41,037 nucleotides of DNA from positions 1 through 41,037 of the forward strand of contig NZ_JADNRL010000006.1 in the NCBI RefSeq assembly GCF_015595025.1. Direction: 5' to 3'. Every line of letters starts with the position of its first letter. Position 1 is the stretch's first letter. A program made the translations under genes and the position numbers. The notes under the pieces were generated by a model. It saw only the letters and a program-made list of their open reading frames with translations. It made no database searches and was not told the DNA's origin. Shown here one piece after another: positions 27,555 to 36,779 of this stretch. This DNA comes from Halomonas sp. KAO. GTDB taxonomy: Bacteria > Pseudomonadota > Gammaproteobacteria > Pseudomonadales > Halomonadaceae.

Positions 27555-27806
27555 GACGCTCTCGAATCCGGTGGGAGAGTGGCTCCGGGCGTGCTGGACG
27601 CCTCGGGGGTTTCCAACTAGAGTGATCTTGCGGGCTCGACATAGTCTCCCTGCGTCACACAGCGTGCGCAAGCCTTGTCGGGGCACCGCAATCGATGCAC
27701 TGGCAGGCGAACGGTCGCCAAGACCTTTCCCGCCGGGCACCGCGGCAAAAGGGCGATCCACGCGCTTGCGCCGGCAACACTATCCGTATGTTAAGGAAAT
27801 CGATAA

Positions 27807-28013
27807 ATGGCAACTGGCACTGTCAAGTGGTTCAACGACACCAAGGGCTACGGCTTCATCTCCCCGGACGACGGTGGCGATGACCTGTTCGCGCACTTCT
27901 CCGAGATTCAGGCTGATGGCTTCAAGTCCCTGCAGGATGGCCAGAAGGTTACCTTCGAGGTGACTCAGGGCAAGAAGGGCCTTCAGGCCTCCAATATCCG
28001 CGCCGCTGACTAA
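27807..28013 (+). CDS. Cold-shock-family RNA-binding protein
   Basis: The 68-residue single cold-shock domain has RNP1 KGYGFI and RNP2 DLFAHF, the nucleic-acid binding strands. It binds single-stranded RNA/DNA and melts secondary structure; whether it is cold-induced is not visible. TAAGGAAA lies nine bases before the ATG. The 252 bp upstream (27555-27806) contain no gene; TATGTT at 27787-27792 is a possible -10 but with a poor -35. It is followed by a strong terminator and is probably monocistronic. Confidence 0.95.
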   Translation: MATGTVKWFNDTKGYGFISPDDGGDDLFAHFSEIQADGFKSLQDGQKVTFEVTQGKKGLQASNIRAAD

Positions 28014-28052
28014 GCGTCGACTCGACGGAACGGCATCGCCGAACCAACGAGC

Positions 28053-28076
28053 AAGGCCCACCGTTCGGTGGGCCTT
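28053..28076 (+). terminator. Terminator after cold-shock gene
   Basis: The stem AAGGCCCACCG / CGGTGGGCCTT is perfect over 11 bp with a very tight TT turn (or a GTTC loop if the last pair opens), and is followed by CTTGTTGG. It lies 39 bp after the stop and can also act on the convergent lipoprotein gene. Confidence 0.8.
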
Positions 28077-28127
28077 CTTGTTGGTGAAGCTGCCTTCTGG
28101 GCAGCAGCATGTCGAATGGACCGCCCG

Positions 28128-28883
28128 CTACTCCTCGCGGGCCTCTTCGGCGGGTGCCGACACCTCGCTGCCCACCGGCTCGCCATCGAAGCCCTCGAGC
28201 TCGGGCACTTCCCGCTCTATCTCCTCGAACTGCTGCTCCAGTTCCCGCTGCGCCTCCTCGAAGCGGCGCTCCTGCTCCTCGATGATCGCATCGATGTCCG
28301 ACCTGGCGGCTTCCTCGCCGGTCAGCGGGTCCTCACCGAGGGAGGAGTCGATATCGATACCACTCTCGATGTCGCCATCCGCCATGGGCTCGGGTGCCAC
28401 CCTTTCCTGCTCGGCTTGCTGGAACTGTTCGTCGATGCGCCGCTGGGCCTCCTCAAAGCGCCGCTCGTTCTCCTCGATGATGGCATCGACATCCTCACGC
28501 GTCGCCTCTCCGGGCAGGGCGGCATCATCCTCCAGAGGGGTGGCGGGTGACTCGGCGAGGGTCTCGGCGTCGGCGGAAACCGCGGCCTCGTCGGGCGCCA
28601 CCTCGGCTGTGCCCGGCTCCCCCGGCGCTGCCGACTCCTCGCCCGGCTCCTCCACGGCAGCTCCCTCCTCGGTCCCCCGATCCGCGCCTGGCGTCTCCTC
28701 CGTCTCTCCCCGGGCTTCCATGCCAGCTGGCTCGTCGACGGCCGGGGCCGTTTCGCTCTCGACATCCTGTGCCGGCCGGGACGCATCGGCATCGGGCGCC
28801 TGCTCATTACCATCACCGCAACCGGCCAGGCCCAGCGCCAGCAGTGTGGCCAGCAGGGTCGATTTCCAGAGTGTGGGGTTCAT
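28128..28883 (-). CDS. Acidic lipoprotein with two coiled-coil repeats, unrecognised
   Basis: The 251-residue protein starts with a lipoprotein signal peptide: LLATLLALGLAGC, with lipobox LAGC and Cys22. It is followed by about 100 residues of Glu/Ala/Pro/Asp-rich low-complexity sequence. Two near-identical repeats then follow at about 125-160 and 189-224, each reading D(V/I)DAIIEE-x-ERRFEEAQR and continuing as a Glu/Gln-rich helix. They look like short coiled coils separated by an acidic linker. Net charge is extremely negative, suited to a halophile periplasm. No known family. GGAG precedes the ATG. Possible roles such as an envelope spacer are inference only. Confidence 0.75.
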   Translation of the reverse strand: MNPTLWKSTLLATLLALGLAGCGDGNEQAPDADASRPAQDVESETAPAVDEPAGMEARGETEETPGADRGTEEGAAVEEPGEESAAPGEPGTAEVAPDEAAVSADAETLAESPATPLEDDAALPGEATREDVDAIIEENERRFEEAQRRIDEQFQQAEQERVAPEPMADGDIESGIDIDSSLGEDPLTGEEAARSDIDAIIEEQERRFEEAQRELEQQFEEIEREVPELEGFDGEPVGSEVSAPAEEAREE

Positions 28884-29034
28884 CCAGCGTCTCCATCACG
28901 AAAAGGCCACATTGCAGCAGAGCGCCCCACTCCTCGCAAGGCAACTGCAGCCAAAATCGTGGCGAATAGTTGACCCGTTGGCTCGAGGTGGCGCCAGGGA
29001 CGCCAGCACCAGGCAACGGCGACTGTTGCTCTCT

Positions 29035-30748
29035 TCACCCTCTTCCAACCCCCTTTCCTGTCACCCTCTCCTCCCCATCCCCGAGGCTCCCCAGTGGCAA
29101 TGGAACCCCAAGCGTCCAGGCCACCGCACGCAGCAGCTCGGCTTCCTCCGGGTCGACCCGACCATCCTGCTCCACGCAGCAGACCATCGCGGCAAGCAGA
29201 GGCCCACGCTCCTGGTTGCGCAGTCGCGCCAGGCGGCCCAGCGCCCAGTCCAGCTCCCGGGGATTGGCCGGCTCGGTGACCAGGTCCAACGCCACACCCA
29301 GCACCGCAGCGACTCGTTCCAGCGCCGCCCGGGCCGCACCGGGCTCGGGGTGGCCAGCCAGGGCCAGCGCCGACAGTAGCCGCGACAGCGGTCCGGCCAG
29401 GTCGGCAAGGCGTCGATCCCGCAGGGCTCGTCGCTCCCCCTCCAGACCCGCCCTTACCAGCCGGTGCAGTGCCCACTGCAGTGCCCCCGGTGCCTGCTCG
29501 GCACTCATCAGACCGTCCAGACAGGTACGAAAACGCGCCCCCTGGGCGGGGCTCAAGGCGCGCAGCGCGGGCAACGAAAGCTCGATCAACGGCAGTCGAT
29601 CGCCGGCCGACAGGCTCGTCAAGGGCTCGGCCAGGGCGTCAAGCTCCGCCAGCACCTCGGGTAGTGCCTGGCGCTGGAGCACCTCACGCTGGGCATCACG
29701 ACTCTTCGGGTCGACCCCCATCAGGATGGCGTAGACCAGCGCACGAGCCCCGAAGGGCTCATGGGCCGACTTCATCAACCGCTTGTCGATGCCCGCCAGG
29801 CGACGGCGAGCCCTGGCCAGAGCCTCGGCGTCGGGACGGCCGACACTGGCCACGGCGGCGGCGGCAACGCCGGTTCCGGTAGTGATCTCCTCATTTACCA
29901 CCTTGCTCGCCTCCCCGCTCACTGCCTCACTCACGGCGCTTATGGGCGGCGCCGCAGATGGTCTCCGTTGCGGGGCGGACTGCCGTGGGGTCGGCGCGAA
30001 GGGTTCGGGCAAGCGACCGTCCCAGCGCGGCAGCACGCGGCAAATGCGCGTCTCAAGCGGCGGGTGAGTCGAGGTCCATCGGCTCAGGCTGCGCACGCCG
30101 CTGCCGAAGTAGAGATGGCTGAACTCGGCGGCATTGGCCGCCAGCAGGCGCGAGCCGAGCCGATAGGCGGCCAGGGCCTGGAGCGCACCCCCGATGCCCT
30201 CCGGATTACGGGTGTATTGTACGGCGCTGGCGTCGGCCAGAAACTCGCGCTGGCGACTCACCGCGGCCTTGATCAGATTGCCGCACAGGGTGCCGGCATA
30301 CCCCACCACCATCAGCGCCACTCCCAAACCCAGTAGCGCCACATGCCCGCCGCCTCGACGCGAGTCGCGCCGCCGTCCCCCGGCCATGCTCCGCAGCAGA
30401 AAGTTTCCTGCCAGGCCGATCACCCGCGTCGCGGGTGTCCAGTGCCAGTGGCCGCCCTCCCAGCGCCTCGGCCACCGCATAGCCGCCCACGCGCAGCTGC
30501 AGATGACGCACCAGGCCGCCGAGAATCACCACCGTCATCACCCCACCGGCCACCATGGCGAGAAGGCGCGGTTCGAGCGCCGCCGTCAGCGGGTCGCCGG
30601 TGTGCATTCGCGTCGTATCCAGCATGACCACCGCCAGCGACACCAGCATACAGGTCAATGCCACCAGCGCCACGACGGCGAGCAGCAGCAGCAGGACAAG
30701 TCGTCCGGAGAGGCGCCGGGCGCGATCCTGGGCCGTAAAGAAGTCCAT
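29035..30748 (-). pseudogene. M48-family metalloprotease gene inactivated by internal deletion
   Basis: The reading begins with ATG 30748 (MDFFTAQDRARR, two membrane helices, ending ALGGRPLALDTRDAG, about 109 residues) and continues in a different frame from about 30423 (VIGLAGNFLLRSMAGG, then RQREFLADASAVQYTRNPEGIGGALQ, the known C-terminal M48 block, and a TerB-like acidic end, DGRVDPEEAELLRAV). In the family about 100 residues containing HEFSH lie between these blocks. They are absent in all frames and a frameshift occurs at the junction, where the 5-base GGTGA (30420-30424) looks like microhomology. The product would stop after about 180 residues. It lies 11 bp after lemA, the usual partner. 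An assembly artefact is the main alternative. Confidence 0.85.
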
Positions 30749-30759
30749 GCGCGCCCCGC

Positions 30760-31356
30760 TCAGAAGCTGATGCGCGGGGCGATCTGGATCTCGGCGCTGT
30801 CCTCGAACTCGAGCAGTGCAGCATCCTGCTTGTGGCCGAAGGAAGCCGCCAGGACCACCGGGGGGAAGCTCTGCTTGTAGGTGTTGTACTGCATGACGGC
30901 ATCGTTGAAGGCCTGGCGGGCAAAGGCGACACGGTTCTCGGTGCTGGTCAGGGTCTCGGAGAGCTGCTGCATGTTCTCCGAGGCCTTGAGATCGGGATAG
31001 GCCTCCATCACCACATTGAGACGGCCAAGGGCGGCTCCCAGCGCTCCCTCGGCTCCGGCCAGCTCGGCCATGGCGGCGGCGTTGCCGGGGGCGGCAGCGG
31101 CGTGCTTCAGGCCGGCCTCTGCGGCATTGCGGGCCTCGGTCACCGCAGCCAGCGTCTCGCGCTCGTGGCTCATATAGGCCCGGGCCGTCTCCACCAGGCT
31201 GGGGATCAGGTCGTGGCGCCGCTTGAGCTGTACCTCGATCTGGGCGAAGGCATTCTGGAAGCGGTTCTTCAGCGCCACCAGGCGATTGTAGATGCTGACG
31301 GCATAGATCAGCAGGGCAGCCAGCAGCACGACAGGCAGGATCATCGAGAGGTCCAT
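30760..31356 (-). CDS. lemA: LemA family protein
   Basis: The 198-residue protein has an N-terminal membrane helix (SMILPVVLLAALLIYAVSIYNR), followed by the conserved LemA start VALKNRFQNAFAQIEVQLKRRHDLIPSLVETARAYMSHERETL and an all-helical extracytoplasmic domain. LemA is generally found beside an M48 protease; here that protease is broken (29035-30748), so any joint role in envelope protein quality control may be lost. GAGGATGCC precedes the ATG. The function in bacteria is not settled. Confidence 0.93.
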   Translation of the reverse strand: MDLSMILPVVLLAALLIYAVSIYNRLVALKNRFQNAFAQIEVQLKRRHDLIPSLVETARAYMSHERETLAAVTEARNAAEAGLKHAAAAPGNAAAMAELAGAEGALGAALGRLNVVMEAYPDLKASENMQQLSETLTSTENRVAFARQAFNDAVMQYNTYKQSFPPVVLAASFGHKQDAALLEFEDSAEIQIAPRISF

Positions 31357-31571
31357 GGCATCCTCGAGTGGCGAACAGGAAGTGGGGTAACACCGCTTAC
31401 CGGCGCCCTGCTGTTACCTTAACCGCTGCCGGGGCCATTGACGATTTCTCTCGCCCTCCCCCTCGACGGCGGACAGGTCGCGTCACTCGACCCCGCCACG
31501 AAATCGTGCCATTCCTCGGCCGTCTTCCGTAGACTACCGTCAACGCGTGATTGAACGAACACGGAGCGTGC

Positions 31572-33170
31572 ATGATCGAACCGGCCTTTCTTCTCGCCGC
31601 CTTCCTGGGCGGCGTTGCCGCCCTGGCCATCCGTCTGCCACCGCTGGTCGGCTTCCTTGCCGCCGGTTTCGTGCTCAACGCCATAGGCTACGACGAGACT
31701 CCCTTGCTCGCGCTGGTCTCCGAGGTTGGCGTCACCCTGCTGCTGTTCACCATTGGCCTGAAGCTCGATGTTCGCACCCTGCTGCGCCGTGAGGTCTGGG
31801 GCGGGACCAGCCTGCATATGATCGGCTCGTCGCTGCTGTTCTGCGGGCTGCTGGTCGGGCTCAAGGGGCTCGGCCTGACGCTGCTGGCCGATAGCCAGTG
31901 GCAAACGCTGCTGCTGCTGGGCTTTGCCCTCTCCTTCTCGAGTACGGTCTTCGTGATCAAGGTGCTGGAGAAGCGCAGCGAGACCCAGACCGCCTATGGC
32001 CGACTGGCCATCGGTGTGCTGATCATGCAGGACATCTTCGCCGTGCTGTTTATCACCGCCTCAACCGGCAAGCTGCCGAGTCCCTGGGCGCTGGGCCTGG
32101 TGCTGCTGATACCGCTGGCCCCGTTGCTGCGCCAGTTGCTGGACCGCCTGGGACACGGCGAGATGCAGATCCTGTTCGGCATGCTGCTGGCCCTGGTGCT
32201 GGGCTATGCGCTGTTCGAGGCGCTCGGCGTCAAGGGGGATCTCGGCGCGCTGATTATCGGCCTGCTGCTGGCTCCCCACCCCGCCGCCCAGACCCTTTCG
32301 CGCTCGATGTTCAATATCAAGGAGCTGCTGCTGGTCGGCTTCTTCCTGAGCATCGGCCTCACCGCCATGCCGAACGCCAGCCACGTCCAGATGGCGCTGC
32401 TGCTGGTCGCTCTTCTGCCACTCAAGAGCCTGTTCTATCTGCTGGTGTTCATGCGCTTTCCGATGCGTAACCGCACCGCGGTCCTGGCCACCCTGAGCCT
32501 CTCCAACTACTCCGAGTTCGGGTTGATCGTCGGGGCCATTGCCGTCGCCGGAGGCCTGCTCGACGGAAACTGGCTGGTCGTCATCTCGCTGGCGGTCGCC
32601 CTGAGCTTTGGCCTCTCCTCGATGCTCAACGCCGTCAGCGAGGGCATCTATCGCTGGCTGGAGCCGCGCCTGCCCGAGCGTGACCCGAGCGAGCTCTCTC
32701 CCAGCGACCGGCCCATCGAGGTCGGTGATGCCGAAGCGGTAGTGCTGGGCATGGGCCGCATCGGGCGCAGCGTCTATCGCCGCCTGCAGAAGCAGTACGG
32801 GCTGCGTGTACTCGGCATCGACAGCAACCCGGCCAGCGTCAAGATGCTGGCCGAACGTGAGTTCAATATCGTTGAGGGCGATGCCCTGGACTCCGACTTC
32901 TGGGACAAGCTGCTGATGTCTCCCGACGTTCGCATGGTGGTGCTGTCGATGCCTCACCATGCCGGTAACCTCTTCGCCCTCAAGCAGCTGCGCTCACGCC
33001 AGTTCGATGGCAGGATCACCGCCGTGGTCGAGTTCCCCGAGGAGATCGAACCCATTCGTGAGCTGGGCGCCAGCGCCGTCTTTCATGTTTATGACAAGGC
33101 CGGCCGGGCCCTGGCGGACAGCGCCGCGGAAGAGTCGGGGATCGAGCCGATTTCAAGCCAGCTTGGATGA
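31572..33170 (+). CDS. Monovalent cation:proton antiporter with RCK domain (Kef/YbaL type)
   Basis: The 532-residue protein has about 12 membrane helices (residues 1-375, Na_H_Exchanger type), including FALSFSSTVFVIKVLEKRSE, characteristic of KefB/YbaL proteins, and a C-terminal TrkA-N/RCK domain with VLGMGRIGRSVYRRLQ (about 390-406) that binds a nucleotide ligand. It probably exports K+ (or another cation) in exchange for protons, under ligand control, relevant to ion balance in a halophile. ATG 31572 with CGGAG is preferred to TTG 31551. The 215 bp upstream, shared with lemA, include an inverted repeat GGTAACA / TGTTACC (31386-31418). Confidence 0.9.
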   Translation: MIEPAFLLAAFLGGVAALAIRLPPLVGFLAAGFVLNAIGYDETPLLALVSEVGVTLLLFTIGLKLDVRTLLRREVWGGTSLHMIGSSLLFCGLLVGLKGLGLTLLADSQWQTLLLLGFALSFSSTVFVIKVLEKRSETQTAYGRLAIGVLIMQDIFAVLFITASTGKLPSPWALGLVLLIPLAPLLRQLLDRLGHGEMQILFGMLLALVLGYALFEALGVKGDLGALIIGLLLAPHPAAQTLSRSMFNIKELLLVGFFLSIGLTAMPNASHVQMALLLVALLPLKSLFYLLVFMRFPMRNRTAVLATLSLSNYSEFGLIVGAIAVAGGLLDGNWLVVISLAVALSFGLSSMLNAVSEGIYRWLEPRLPERDPSELSPSDRPIEVGDAEAVVLGMGRIGRSVYRRLQKQYGLRVLGIDSNPASVKMLAEREFNIVEGDALDSDFWDKLLMSPDVRMVVLSMPHHAGNLFALKQLRSRQFDGRITAVVEFPEEIEPIRELGASAVFHVYDKAGRALADSAAEESGIEPISSQLG

Positions 33171-33250
33171 GACGCCATGCATGCCGATGATGACAACCGT
33201 CTCCGGCATGCTACCGTTGGCACCCTACCGAACCACGAGGGAACCTGAAC

Positions 33251-33538
33251 ATGGAAGAGTTCTTCGCCTGGATCGGTCGCACCCTCGGCGAAGTCATCCG
33301 CTTCGTCGTCGACCTGCTGACCGGTTTCTTCGCCAACCTCGGCGCCTCCGCCAAAAGCTTCCTGCAGGAACTGGCCGGCTCGCTGGGGATCTCCACATCG
33401 ATCGTCAGCCTGCTGATCCTGGTGGTGGGCCTGTGGATGTTGTGGAAGGCCTTCCGTGCCCTGACCCGCCGGGCCATCGTCGCCACCCTGATCTGGCTAT
33501 TGCTGGGCTTCGCCGTGTTGAGCTGGCTGATCTACTGA
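33251..33538 (+). CDS. Small membrane protein, unrecognised
   Basis: The 95-residue protein has an amphipathic N-terminal half (EEFFAWIGRTLGEVIRFVVDLL...) and two hydrophobic segments at about 50-64 (STSIVSLLILVVGLWMLW) and about 78-94 (ATLIWLLLGFAVLSWLIY), split by a basic loop KAFRALTRR. The ATG at 33251 has GAGGGAA upstream at about 7-base spacing. It follows the antiporter by 80 bp and ends at a strong terminator; the gap has an inverted repeat GCATGCCG / CGGCATGC (33179-33211). No family is recognised, but the start site, length and terminator support a real gene. Confidence 0.75.
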   Translation: MEEFFAWIGRTLGEVIRFVVDLLTGFFANLGASAKSFLQELAGSLGISTSIVSLLILVVGLWMLWKAFRALTRRAIVATLIWLLLGFAVLSWLIY

Positions 33539-33552
33539 CTCCCATCAACGTG

Positions 33553-33580
33553 AAAGCGCCGCCCCAAGGGGCGGCGCTTT
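33553..33580. terminator. Bidirectional terminator between small membrane gene and pepN
   Basis: The 13-bp stem AAAGCGCCGCCCC / GGGGCGGCGCTTT with AA turn, flanked by ATCAACG and CGTTGAT that extend the pairing after two mismatched positions, separates the convergent genes. The T-run is only three bases on each side. Confidence 0.8.
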
Positions 33581-33603
33581 CCGTTGATGAAGCGGGCGGA
33601 TAA

Positions 33604-36237
33604 TCAGGCCAGGGCCTTTTCCACCACCTCATAGACGTTGGGCGAGAGCTTCTCGGCACGGATGCGCTCGAGCTCCCCCTTCATCAATGCCTGACGCTGC
33701 TCGTCGAAGCGCGCCCAGCGTGTCAGCGGAATGATCAGGCGAGCCGCGATCTCCGGGTTCAGGCGATCGAGCTCGATCACGGTGTCGGCCAGCAGGCGAT
33801 AGCCCTCCCCGTCCAGGCGGTGGAAGTTGATGCGATTCTGGCCGACGAAGGTGCCGATCAGGGCACGCACCTTGTTGGGGTTCTTCAGCGAGAAGGCGGG
33901 GTGCTCCATCAGGAACCTGACGCGCTCGAGCACGTCAGGCTGCGGGCGTCCGACCTGGATGGCGAACCATTGATCCATCACCAGTGGATCATGGGCCCAG
34001 CGCTCACCGAAGGCCTTGAGGGCCGGCTCGCTGAGCTCATCGCGGCTGCTGTGGGTCAACAGGGTCAGGGCATGACGCACATCGGTCATGTTGTGATCGG
34101 CCTCGAACTGCTCACGGGCCAGCACCACGCCCTCCTCGTCCTCGATTGCCATCAGGTAGGCAAGCGCCACGTTCTTCAGGCTGCGCCGGGCGATCTGCTC
34201 GGGTGTCGGCGCGTAGGGCTCATCGAGCCGGTTCTCGCGGTAGACGCGCAGGAAGTCGTCGCGCAGGGAAGCCGCCAGCCCCTGGCGCATGAACTCCCGT
34301 GCCGCATGGATGGCGTCGACATCCACCAGCGGCTGCTGCTCGGCGATATAGGCCTCGCTGGGCAGGACAAGCATCTCGGCCAGCACCGCACGATCCTCGG
34401 GCTCCCCCTCGAGCAGCCCGCGGAAGGCCTCGACGACCCGCGAATCCATCACCTTCTCGACCCCATTGCGGTGGGCGGCGATCAGGTCGTCCAGGGCCAG
34501 CATGGCCAGGCGTTGACCGGCCTCCCAGCGGTTGAAACCGTCCGAGTCGTTGGCCAGCAGAAAGGCCAGATCCTCGCGGCCATAGGGGAAGCGCAGCTTC
34601 ACCGGCGCCGAGAAGCCGCGCAGCAGCGACGGCACCGGGGCCTCTGAGACATCGGTGAACACGAGCTCCTGCTCCGCCTCGCACAGATGGATGACGGCGT
34701 CACTGCCAAGCGCTTCGCCATCCAGTGTCAGCGGCAGGTCACGGCCGCTCTTGGTACCCACCAGCCCCAGACGGACCGGGATATGCAGCGGCAGCTTGTC
34801 GGGCTGGCCGGGGGTGGCTGGCGTGCGCTGCCGCAGGATCAGCCGATACTCGCAATTGGCGTAGTCATACTCGCCGAAGGCGTCGATCTCCGGCGTGCCG
34901 GCCTGGGAATACCAGCGCATGAACTGGGAGAGATCCAGGCCCGAGGCTTCGGCCATGCACTCCACGAAGTCCTCGATGGTCACCGCCTGGCCATCGAACC
35001 GCTCGAAGTAGCGATCACTGCCCCGGCGGAAGGCCTCCTCGCCCACCAGGTTGGCCAGCATGCGCACCACCTCGGCGCCCTTCTCGTAGATGGTCAGGGT
35101 GTAGAAGTTGCCGATCTCGATATAGTGATCGGGGCGTACCGGGTGTGCGGTGGGCCCGGCATCCTCGGCGAACTGGGCGGTACGGAAGAAGGCAACATCC
35201 TCGATGCGCTTGACCGCCGGGGAGTTGGTATCGGCCGAGAAGCACTGGTCGCGGAATACCGTGAAACCCTCCTTGAGGGAGAGCTGGAACCAGTCGCGGC
35301 AGGTCACCCGGTTGCCCGACCAGTTATGGAAGTACTCGTGGGCGACGATGCTCTCGACCCGCTGGAAGGCGGTATCGGTGGCGGTCTGGGGATGGGTCAG
35401 CACCGCCGCGGAGTTGAAGATATTGAGCCCCTTGTTCTCCATGGCGCCCATATTGAAGTCATTGACCGCCACGATCATGAACAGGTCGAGGTCATACTCG
35501 CGACCGTAGGCCCGTTCGTCCCAGCGCATGGCGCGCTTGAGCGAGGCCATGGCATGGTCGGTCTTGTCGAGGTTCTCCTCCTCGACCCAGATCTGCAGGG
35601 CCACCTCGCGGCCACTCATGGTGGTGAAGCGATCCTCGACCTTCTTCAGGTCGCCGGCCACTAGGGCGAACAGGTAGCTGGGCTTGGGATGGGGATCCTG
35701 CCAGGTGACGAAATGCCGGCCTCCCGGCAGGCTGCCCCGCTCCACCGCATTGCCGTTGGAGAGCAATACCGGCTCACGCTCGTCATCACCGATCACGGTG
35801 GTGGAGAAGGTCGCCATGACATCCGGGCGATCCGGATAGTAGGTGATGCGCCGGAAGCCTTCGGCCTCGCACTGGGTGCAGTACATGCCATTGGAGAGAT
35901 AGAGCCCCTCCAGGGCGGTATTGGCCTCGGGGGCGATCTCCACCTCGGTATCCAGGAGAAAGGCCTCGGGCACTCGGTGCACCGTCAGGCTGCTGTCGCC
36001 CACCGCATATTCGTCAGCCTCCAGCGGCTCGCCATCGACGGCGATCGCCTTGAGGGCGAGGCCTTCGCCGTCGAGCACCAGCGGCTCGCCGGGCTTACGC
36101 TCCGGGTGGCGCTCCAGATGCAGGCGCGCCTTGACCCGCGTGGCGCCGGGGTCGAGATCAAAGGTGAGTTCGGCATGGGTGACGCGGTAGGCCGGGGGGC
36201 GGTAGTCGCTCAGGTAGGTCGCCTGGGGGTCGGACAT
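33604..36237 (-). CDS. pepN: Aminopeptidase N (M1 family)
   Basis: Cytosolic zinc aminopeptidase that degrades peptides downstream of ATP-dependent proteases. The 877-residue protein has the substrate-binding GAMEN at 264-268 and the zinc motif HEYFH (His300, Glu301, His304) with the third ligand Glu323, a pattern and spacing like E. coli PepN (870 residues). An all-beta N-terminal domain precedes them, and the long C-terminal helical domain follows. AGGAG lies before the ATG. It follows the DUF454 gene by 66 bp and may be cotranscribed with it. Confidence 0.97.
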   Translation of the reverse strand: MSDPQATYLSDYRPPAYRVTHAELTFDLDPGATRVKARLHLERHPERKPGEPLVLDGEGLALKAIAVDGEPLEADEYAVGDSSLTVHRVPEAFLLDTEVEIAPEANTALEGLYLSNGMYCTQCEAEGFRRITYYPDRPDVMATFSTTVIGDDEREPVLLSNGNAVERGSLPGGRHFVTWQDPHPKPSYLFALVAGDLKKVEDRFTTMSGREVALQIWVEEENLDKTDHAMASLKRAMRWDERAYGREYDLDLFMIVAVNDFNMGAMENKGLNIFNSAAVLTHPQTATDTAFQRVESIVAHEYFHNWSGNRVTCRDWFQLSLKEGFTVFRDQCFSADTNSPAVKRIEDVAFFRTAQFAEDAGPTAHPVRPDHYIEIGNFYTLTIYEKGAEVVRMLANLVGEEAFRRGSDRYFERFDGQAVTIEDFVECMAEASGLDLSQFMRWYSQAGTPEIDAFGEYDYANCEYRLILRQRTPATPGQPDKLPLHIPVRLGLVGTKSGRDLPLTLDGEALGSDAVIHLCEAEQELVFTDVSEAPVPSLLRGFSAPVKLRFPYGREDLAFLLANDSDGFNRWEAGQRLAMLALDDLIAAHRNGVEKVMDSRVVEAFRGLLEGEPEDRAVLAEMLVLPSEAYIAEQQPLVDVDAIHAAREFMRQGLAASLRDDFLRVYRENRLDEPYAPTPEQIARRSLKNVALAYLMAIEDEEGVVLAREQFEADHNMTDVRHALTLLTHSSRDELSEPALKAFGERWAHDPLVMDQWFAIQVGRPQPDVLERVRFLMEHPAFSLKNPNKVRALIGTFVGQNRINFHRLDGEGYRLLADTVIELDRLNPEIAARLIIPLTRWARFDEQRQALMKGELERIRAEKLSPNVYEVVEKALA

Positions 36238-36303
36238 GCGTGATGCTCCTGTCGAGAATTGCGACCATTGTACGGCGCCTCGCCCACCGAGCTCAAAGCA
36301 CCC

Positions 36304-36675
36304 TCACAGCGCCGGCTCGGGACGCGTGACGATCCAGGCGCCGAGCAGCGTCAGCCCGGCGATCAGGGCAAGCTTTAGCCATAGCAGGCTGACGGTCAGC
36401 GCCAGCACCAGCATGGAGAGGACCAGCATGCCGCCGGCCAGCCACTTGGCGTGACGCGGAATGGCCCGCTCGCCCTCCCAGGCCACCACGGCTGGTCCGA
36501 AGCGGGGATGCTCACGTATCCAGCCGGCCAGGCGTGGCGAGCTTCTCGATGCCGCCCATACCGCCAACAGCAGAAAGCAGGTGGTGGGCATCAGCGGGAG
36601 GAACATGCCGACAATACCCAGCACGAGGCTGATGCCGGCAATCGCGATCAAGACAAGGCGCTTCAACTCTGACAT
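36304..36675 (-). CDS. DUF454 (YbaN-like) inner membrane protein
   Basis: The 123-residue protein has three hydrophobic segments and the DUF454 core GIVGMFLPLMPTTCFLLLA-A followed by a small helical region with EHPRFGPAVVAWEGERAIPRHAKW. The motif is that of E. coli YbaN, an inner membrane protein of unknown function. A GTG directly before the ATG (36676-36678) is an alternative start; AAGGAG is well placed. Upstream, a near-perfect palindrome with ACTATAGT core (36739-36754) sits in the promoter region. Confidence 0.88.
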   Translation of the reverse strand: MSELKRLVLIAIAGISLVLGIVGMFLPLMPTTCFLLLAVWAASRSSPRLAGWIREHPRFGPAVVAWEGERAIPRHAKWLAGGMLVLSMLVLALTVSLLWLKLALIAGLTLLGAWIVTRPEPAL

Positions 36676-36779
36676 CACGAGCTCCTTTCCCAGTGATACT
36701 GGTATTGAAGCGCAGCCTGCCCCGGCACGCCAATCGGAGGTGACTATAGTGACCTTGGACGAGCAGATGCCGGATGGCG

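Noticed and set aside
30206..31393. 395-residue minus-strand frame spanning lemA and the M48 start
   Set aside because: Most of it is the wrong frame of lemA; only its last part is the true N-terminus of the broken M48 gene.
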